Shown: one piece after another, positions 57,810 to 64,000 of the stretch
Layout: each line of letters opens with the position of its first letter
Numbering within the stretch: position 1 is the stretch's first letter
DNA from: Halichondria panicea
Lineage: Eukaryota; Porifera; Demospongiae; Suberitida; Halichondriidae
Direction of reading: 5' to 3'
Assembly: GCF_963675165.1 (NCBI RefSeq)
Contig: NC_087377.1
Location: 8,883,122 to 8,947,121, forward strand
Length of the DNA stretch: 64,000 bases
Notes under the pieces: generated by a model
Seen by the model: only the letters and a program-made list of their open reading frames with translations
What the model was told of the DNA's origin: nothing
Databases searched by the model: none
Translations under genes and position numbers: made by a program

Positions 57810-58480
57810 TAGTCTTTCTTCAATGGTAGACAGTTAGTAGGTATCCCTAGCTAGCTTGCTATGATGTTAGCTAAGTACAATACCTTGTGGCCTGTAATTA
57901 TAAGTACAGTATTGCTAGCCTTAAGGAAATTGATTGAAACAGTTTTGCCTGCATGCAGGTATTGGATCCCTACATGAGACCAATCAGTGTGCTCGCAGAA
58001 ACTGATTAACTGTTATATAGTACACTATCATGCCATCGGCATGTTGTGTACACACTTTGACAATAAACACTGTCATAATAGTTATGTTATCTGTTTCTAG
58101 GCTATACAGTTTCTCGAAAATAGTGTTAGAAAGGTTTTCATGGATTCGAATAGCAGCCCTTTTGCAGCATGCATTGTGATGTTAAATTACTGCGAACATC
58201 ATACCTCGATAATCCTTAAGTTCAGGGTGATTAACAATAGCAGTGGAAATAAAGAACTCTATGATATTGTACAAAAAGGAAGTCAGTATCTCTAAGTACA
58301 ATACCTTGTGGCCTGTAATTATAAGATTGAGCAATTTTCAATTATCTGTGAGTACAAATTTTTGCGATTTTATTCTCATTCGCAGAAATTTAATACTCGC
58401 GAAAATGTGTCACCTTAAAGGTATACTCAACAGAGTTCATGCATACAATTTGTTCATTTTTTGTGTTAGTATAGTTGTAC
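57810..58480. other. Upstream region of the receptor phosphatase gene
   Basis: This should hold the promoter (minus-strand gene starting at 57804). No clear TATA box or initiator is identifiable by eye. A partial family-C-like repeat (about 58100-58215) and the repeat half shared with 52626-52728 (58326-58417) lie here. Confidence 0.4.
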
Positions 58481-58483
58481 ATG

Positions 58484-60577
58484 CATATTCGCTAAGATAT
58501 CCTTATAGTTGTCTTGTGAGGGGGAGTGGAACCTCAATACCATTACACTAACTATATAGCTACACATTGACTGTCTGTGGTGTGTTATGGTAGATTATAT
58601 AAACTATATATACACTGAAAATAATAACAATCAACAATACAGCTCCTACTAGCTGATCGACTTAAAGCATTCACAATCTCTTGTGTTGGGGGAAACAACC
58701 TGGTACAGGCCCTACTAGGCTAGACTCACGAGCCGTCACCTTTGCACGTCAAAAATTAGACTGTTAAAACTATGTGCTGCAATGCTTGCCACTAAATGAT
58801 GTGGAAACTCAAGTGGCTAGACCGCATGCAGTTACCACAAAATAATTAAATAGTGACGTTGAATGCATACCACCATATAGGCATAGCACACTCTGGGCAT
58901 AGTATGCAAGTTGTCAACTTGAGTAGCTATATAGCAATAGTGTGAAAAGAAGGCATTCAATCTAGTACACGTAGCGAGCGAGCAGAATTCATAATATCGT
59001 GGGCCGATAAATGTGCATTTGCATGAAGCTCTTTTTTTTAGCACTTCATGCAAATTCATTCGCCTACGTGGTGGAATCAGCTGTTTTGCTGTTGCATGCC
59101 CTCTCTTCTTTACGCCCTGGGCTAATAGCACGTACTGGCACTAGAATACCTTTTGTGTAGCTAGTTTTGTGGTAGTCTAAGTCTAAGTATCACGTGCAGT
59201 AGACTGACGTCACGAAAACCACAGCCACTTCGAGTCTTATCGGATATGTGGACTGTACTTTGACCAGTCTACTTTCCGCTGTGCAAAAGTGACGACTGGC
59301 AAGTCTATACTACTATAGGCAAGGTCTGGCTCTTGTAATGGTACAAGCCTCCCACTATGTGAGCAGCAGATGAACTCACGACTGAGGGTACTGCCCCTGG
59401 CTTGTGGACCCTGAGAGCCTTGACCACCTGCAACACATCCACCACTCCCTCTGTCTTGCAACAATCGATGGTAGTAGCTACAGAGCAGTACATACCAGAG
59501 CGGGTCGCAGTGTCACTGGATAGGGGAGGTTATTTATATAAATTATTATTCAGAGAGCTATTCAATTATGCATCCATTAGATTTTAATTTGAACACAAAA
59601 TTAATTACAGGCTCTCAAAAAATAGCTACCAAATCGGCTGAAGTCTACTATAGGTTACAGCACTTGTACGTACTTGGAATGGATCAATATATATACAGGC
59701 TTGTTTCCCATCCTTCTTTGAACCTTTATAACCTCTTCATTGACGTCAGTTACAGTCTTGAAGTTCTCACACTTTCCACTGCTCTTCCAGTTAGTGATGT
59801 GGAACTGAGTCAATTGATGGGCCCTTTGGAGGCAACAAGGAATAAAAATAGGTTTGAAGGCAACAAAGAGATGCATGATATACTTTTCATTGAGTACGCT
59901 CAGTTGCCTCATAACGAACCCAGCGTTGGTTTCTTCCCCCAAGTTATCGATGGTGAACTCACCAAAGGAGGTGACATTGCCACTCTCTGGCCAGTACTGG
60001 GAGCATTCTTCCTATACACACACACACTCAACAGGCTATTGGAGACCATCTCTTACCTTCCCATTTTCACTGAGTGGAGTCAACATCACAACAGCCACAC
60101 ACTTCCTGTCATAAATCACCTTCCAGAAGTTATACAGCTGAGTCCAATGGATTCTGGACAATGGTGTATGCCTTCTGGTGCTTGTAGCCCTGGAGGGAGG
60201 GAGGGAAGCATGAGAGTATACAATATAGGTCAAGGGCTCTAGTATAGTTGAACACTTGTATGAGCATGCAAACACAAAACAAAACAGTAGTCAGGTTGTT
60301 CTCCCTTCAGAATCACACGACTGGTCTCAGCTATTGTTGGGGACACAGTGGATGGATATAATGTATACACAGTTATAGCAGAAGTCCTTACGTGGCAGGT
60401 AGTCCATGTTCCTGTTCTTGGCAGCATTCTTAACAGCAATAGCACTTTGGGATTTGGAGTAACCTGTTCCAGAATTGGATTAGGTATTAGAATTCTGATT
60501 TCGATGGCTTGTGTTGGGACTGGACCCGACGATGGAACCGAAGAATGGGTGTGCCATAGTCAGGCACACCGTTATCA
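58484..60577 (-). pseudogene. Decayed copy of the receptor phosphatase 3' exons
   Basis: Recognisable remnants of exons 18 (60502-60577, partial), 19 (about 60390-60483, partial), 20 (about 60295-60338), 21 (about 60058-60195), 22 (about 59884-60014), 23 (about 59685-59825), 24 (about 59378-59521) and 25 (about 58484-58508). Disablements: exon 21 has lost two bases where the intact gene reads TVRNF, giving a frameshift and TAA; in exon 23 the D2 Cys codon is TCC (Ser); exon 25 diverges after DNYKD. Intron 18 is deleted, with the exon 18 and 19 fragments almost adjacent. A foldback-type element lies between exon 25 and 24 remnants. No signal, ectodomain or D1 front half is present, so it is a truncated duplicate upstream of the active gene. 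Confidence 0.85.
58735..59325. mobile_element. Relative of the 4989-5323 foldback, inserted in the pseudogene
   Basis: Shares CTCAAGTGGCTAGACCGCATGC and the GCAGTAGACTGACGTCACGAAAACC / GACCAGTCTACTTTCCGCTGTGC arm with the 5 kb element, but is longer and has diverged arms (GTCACCTTTGCACG against GTGCAAAAGTGACG). Confidence 0.65.
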
Positions 60578-61950
60578 CAGTAGGGGTTGGTAGCATTATG
60601 CTTGAGATAATTATTACCTATTATCAATGCTATTCTTTTATGCTCAAGTTAACAGCCGTTAATGTTCACGATATTATTACCTCCATGCATCAGTTGGCCG
60701 GGTTACTGTCCAGTGCACGAGGATACTTAAGCTGGCCCCCACTTTTCAAAACAATCTTGCTTACAGTTTTGTGTAGTTTGACACTCATCTACTGTTGGTA
60801 TATAACGTTGTAGATGTCAAATACGCAGATTTTTGACAAAAAGCTTGTCCGTAATTATAACTCACTCACTTTGACGGTACCAAAAGTGGGAGGAGATTCA
60901 GGTATGTTGGCCATGAGATCCACCTCTCCTCCCCATCGTTGGTATACTGAAACATATATGTATTTTGTGCCTCAAGCAGTTTCGGGGCCTGCATCACAAT
61001 GGAACCAATTTTGTTGGAACCTGCAGACAACTGCGAGAACTCAGTGAGTACCTCAAGACGAAGGCAGTCTATCTCTAAGTTTCTCACATCACAGAACATT
61101 TCTTCACCTTGACAGCATTCAGACCAGTGGCGTTTGCATGTAGAAGACTATACCTACAGAACTGTTGTGTATTACAATTATCGAAAATATACTGAATTGC
61201 ACGATGCAACTATAATTATACAATAGTATTGTTTTATACTGACATGTACTTCATGTCTGTGGATTTTATATTAAAGTGACTCCAATCAGCCAGAAGTCAG
61301 TGTAACAGCATAATTGAGAAAAATAGGCTTGGGAACAAGGCTAAATAAATACATAATGATAAATGTTGGATTTGGAGAAAGTACATGTGCATGGCCCGTA
61401 TCAGTATTTAATTTATCTGATTTGAATGGTCTCCAGTAGTTAGCGAGTGAAAGGTCGTCATGTGGTAAAGATGGACAATACACTGGGGATCTTTCAGCTC
61501 ATATACACATGCATGCACACATAATTATATACTGAAATGCAAACTGAAAGCATGTCAGAATGCAAACACACTGTACACTGAATGTAAGGTAATGAATGAT
61601 TCTAGTTTGTTTACTATCATTAAGCATCTGTATGTAAATAGCTAATGTAGACGTCCACCCTATTATAGCGAGCATGCAAGTTATAAATTAAAGTAGACTT
61701 TCAGGTTTCACAAAAACCTCAGGAGAGTTTAAAAGTATCACACACCATGCAGCCATGCATTCTGACAATAGTCTCAAATGAGTGTATAAAACATAATTAT
61801 AACTAGTCAGTCATAAAAAAACAGAACACTTTTATACATAAATTAATACAAGGAGGTGAAATTATGTATATAATTTTTATACTGGTTATCAAATAATTAG
61901 GTTGACTAAATACGATATTAATACTGACAGTGACTCACTGTTTGATTCGA
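60578..61950. other. Intergenic between the pseudogene and the next receptor gene
   Basis: Starts with a repeat (TAGGGGTTGGTAG.ATTATGCT) also present near 5370. No supported gene. A frame at 60511-60813 spans this repeat and looks incidental. Confidence 0.4.
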
Positions 61951-61952
61951 AA

Positions 61953-63972
61953 CTAACTGAACTGCACATGTCCATAAGCGAGGTTTCCCTGAGTACAAGG
62001 GTCAGGTTTAACGATATCTGGGTCCTCGTATATTGCAACTGGTGGTTGTCTCATTTTAGTTTCAGTTTGCAAAGTTACCTTCTCAGACCTCCTCCACTTG
62101 TTCACTGCCAGTACAATAAAGACACCAATGGAGATTGCTAGAGCCAGGGTCAGCAGGAAAGTCACGATTACGGATATAACAGTAGTTTCTGAAAAGCACA
62201 TAATTAAATTAATATGACATTGTAATGTAAAATTACTTTACCTGCACATGATCTAGAACACCACCGTATGCCCATGTTGTTCCACTGACCGTCAACACAT
62301 GTCACCACAGCTGCTCCAGATACTGAGGCAAAAGTTTCGGTACAGCTCAGAGTAGCAGTCGTGAGGTGAGACACGTTGCCGCTAGTGACTTCTCCGTCAA
62401 GCTGGTAGGAAACACCATCTGCCAGGAAAGAAGGAAGGACACTTACAGCGCACCCAGCAATGTCAAGATTAGCATAAGTTCCGATTATAATCCCATTATG
62501 CATCAGAGTTGCACGATAACACAGGTTAGTGGATGAAGCCACGGGTGCACAAGCCGACCTCGGCATCAGTTGTATGGTGGATGTGCTGAAATCTGATGGA
62601 AGCAAGTCTCGACATACACCAGATCCTTCTTCAAACTGGATGACAAAGTTTTCACTTTGCTCAGAGACACAGGTTTGACCGAGAGAGAATGTGAGGCAAT
62701 TCATTGTTTCCAGCGTACTCTCATCAACAATGAACGGGGTAACTATAACAGTGCATGTACATGCAAGATGGGTATCATATTATATAGAGGTTTTCATCAA
62801 ATAAAGAGTTTACCAACAACTCTTTCAGATATTTCCGTGCTTGATCCAGCCGCATTCGTCACAGTCACAGTGAAAGTGTACACATCATTCTTCACTGTGT
62901 CTGTGAGCTGGTAGGATGAATCAGGAACAAACACTGCATTGCCACTGAGACCCCCTTGCTGAAGAAGTAAAGGTTATAGTCGGTGTACCAATTTGGGGAG
63001 GAACTAACTGAACTGTTGGGTTATTGGTGCTCTGAACCTGTGATGTGTATATACGTGCATAATTGGACAGTTACGTAAGAGATCATTCGCTTACGCCTTC
63101 CATCGCACTCCATGATCCACTGATTGGCAGTGATGAATTGGAACAGTCAACGAATCCAGTGGGTTGAGTCAGTACAGGAGCTGAAAATTAGCTACTGTAT
63201 AAGAATACAAACTCTCAGATTGATGTTCTACTCACTTCTTATGTTAAACACCACAGGAACATCAACGCTCCTATTGTCCACTCCTGGACACACAGCACTG
63301 GTAGCCACCACACTGACAGTGTGAGACCCGGTGTAGCTTAATCCAGTCACATTGATGCTGTTGTCAGTGACAACCACTGAGCCACTACCTCCAACCATAC
63401 TGGCAGAAATAGTGAACTCTGTCCCTTACGAAGAAGTTGAATCGTCCGGTAGTTGAGTCGACCACTGAGTACTCCATACTGTCAACAGTTGGAGTGGAAG
63501 GCGGGCCTGTAGTGAGACAAAAAGGATATTGTACCATTTCGCTCATGCATGCATATATAGCAGATATACCGTATACCGTATAGCGGTATATTTCGAGGGT
63601 ATAAACTTTCGTGGAGTAGCAGCCTTTCTGCAGCATTGATGCATGCGATAAAATGTGTGGGTATAAATGTTCGCGGTACATGCTTAATCACTTAATCAGC
63701 GAAAATCGCAAACATTTATACCCTCGAAATATACACGCTCTACAGGGTAGTATCTCACCAATAACTTGTACAGTGAAGTTCCCAGCTTGAGGATCAGATG
63801 TAGAAGCACCAGCATAACAAGTCACCACTGCACCATTCAGTGACTGATCAGCTGATAACACAAGAATAGACATCCTTGTGGGTTGATTCATAGCACTGAC
63901 CATATTAATGGTGAACGTTCCACACAGGGCGTCGGATGGGTTGGTAGAGTGAGTAGCAGTAAGAGAAGATAG
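61953..63972 (-). CDS. Ig/FN3 receptor with ITIM-like tail, 3' part (5' end outside window)
   Basis: Exons on the minus strand: 63759-63972, 63236-63506, 63095-63180, 62814-63037, 62242-62742, 61953-62188. The first encodes an Ig-like piece (TCYAGASTSDPQAGNFTVQV). The next encode FN3-like modules (GPPSTPTVDSMEYSVVDS; SHTVSVVATSAVCPG; PTGFVDCSNSSLPISGSW; NDVYTFTVTVTNAAGSS). A Cys-rich module follows (SVLPSF, SCTETFA, VTCVDGQW) that looks partly sushi-like. The last exon holds the membrane segment (VISVIVTFLLTLALAISIGV), KWRR stop-transfer and a tail with IYEDPD and LAYGHV just before the TAG. Two exons (63236-63506 and 62814-63037) break frame internally and are each exactly one base longer than their splice phases demand, next to GGG and GGGGG. 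Either these are sequence errors or the gene is damaged. Same family as the gene at 31959-35602. A family-C MITE lies in the intron at 63567-63749. Confidence 0.75.
63567..63749. mobile_element. MITE family C copy in a receptor intron
   Basis: ATACCGTATAGCGGTATATT start; the right half carries ACATTTATACCCTCGAAATA with a degenerate terminus. Paired GGTATAAA.(C/T)TTTCG motifs lie inside. It ends about ten bases from the donor of the exon at 63759-63972. Confidence 0.65.
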
Positions 63973-64000
63973 CTACAGTCCCATTAAATGTGTAGTTGTA

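Noticed and set aside
63759-64000. Exon extending to the window edge in the frame YNYTFNGTVAIFS
   Set aside because: That frame meets a stop after the FN3/Ig part changes frame; an acceptor (CTGTAG) at 63973 gives a continuous frame, so the exon start was set at 63972.

Overview
The window is nuclear DNA of an animal, most likely a non-bilaterian and probably a demosponge of the haplosclerid/Amphimedon type. The genes are AT-rich and cut into many small exons with GT-AG introns mostly of 40-300 bases. They encode metazoan receptor types: a receptor tyrosine phosphatase with sushi and Ig-like modules, and Ig/FN3 receptors with short tyrosine tails. The space between them is packed with short palindromic and foldback elements. 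The organism call is inference; no marker gene settles it. A 200-base run of N (29358-29557) marks an assembly gap.

Layout. 0-4 kb: a minus-strand gene of unknown function (2315-3681), and a phase-consistent chain of four small minus-strand exons running out of reach to the left (1266-1722). 4-13.7 kb: mobile DNA, including foldbacks, a pogo-like MITE, a duplicated ~0.8 kb element with 30-base GC-rich repeats, and a 1.9 kb element with terminal inverted repeats. 14-15.4 kb: a truncated, stop-containing copy of the Ig/FN3 receptor gene found intact at 32-35.6 kb. 16.8-17.3 kb: a tandem array of 8- and 9-base units. 17.5-19.3 kb: a three-exon PHD-finger gene whose common frame is broken by three TAA codons. 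19.3-31.9 kb and 36-48 kb: mostly repeats, including a 3-5 kb segmental duplication (24.1-28.9 and 40.5-43.7 kb).

48.1-57.8 kb (minus): a complete 25-exon receptor tyrosine phosphatase gene. My exon model sums to 4287 bases (1428 codons plus stop) with matching phase at every junction. It encodes a signal peptide, an Ig-like module, six sushi modules, a second Ig-like module, one membrane segment, a cytoplasmic proline-rich linker, a cysteine-less Ig domain on the predicted cytoplasmic side, an active PTP domain and a degenerate second PTP domain. 58.5-60.6 kb holds a decayed copy of its 3' exons. 61.9-64 kb (minus) holds the 3' half of another Ig/FN3 receptor whose tail ends in an ITIM-like LAYGHV; two of its exons are each one base too long, each next to a G run.

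Taken together, the locus carries tyrosine-tail receptors and a receptor tyrosine phosphatase side by side, with recent duplicates and pseudogenes. That gene turnover is reminiscent of recognition or signalling loci, but any functional pairing is inference.
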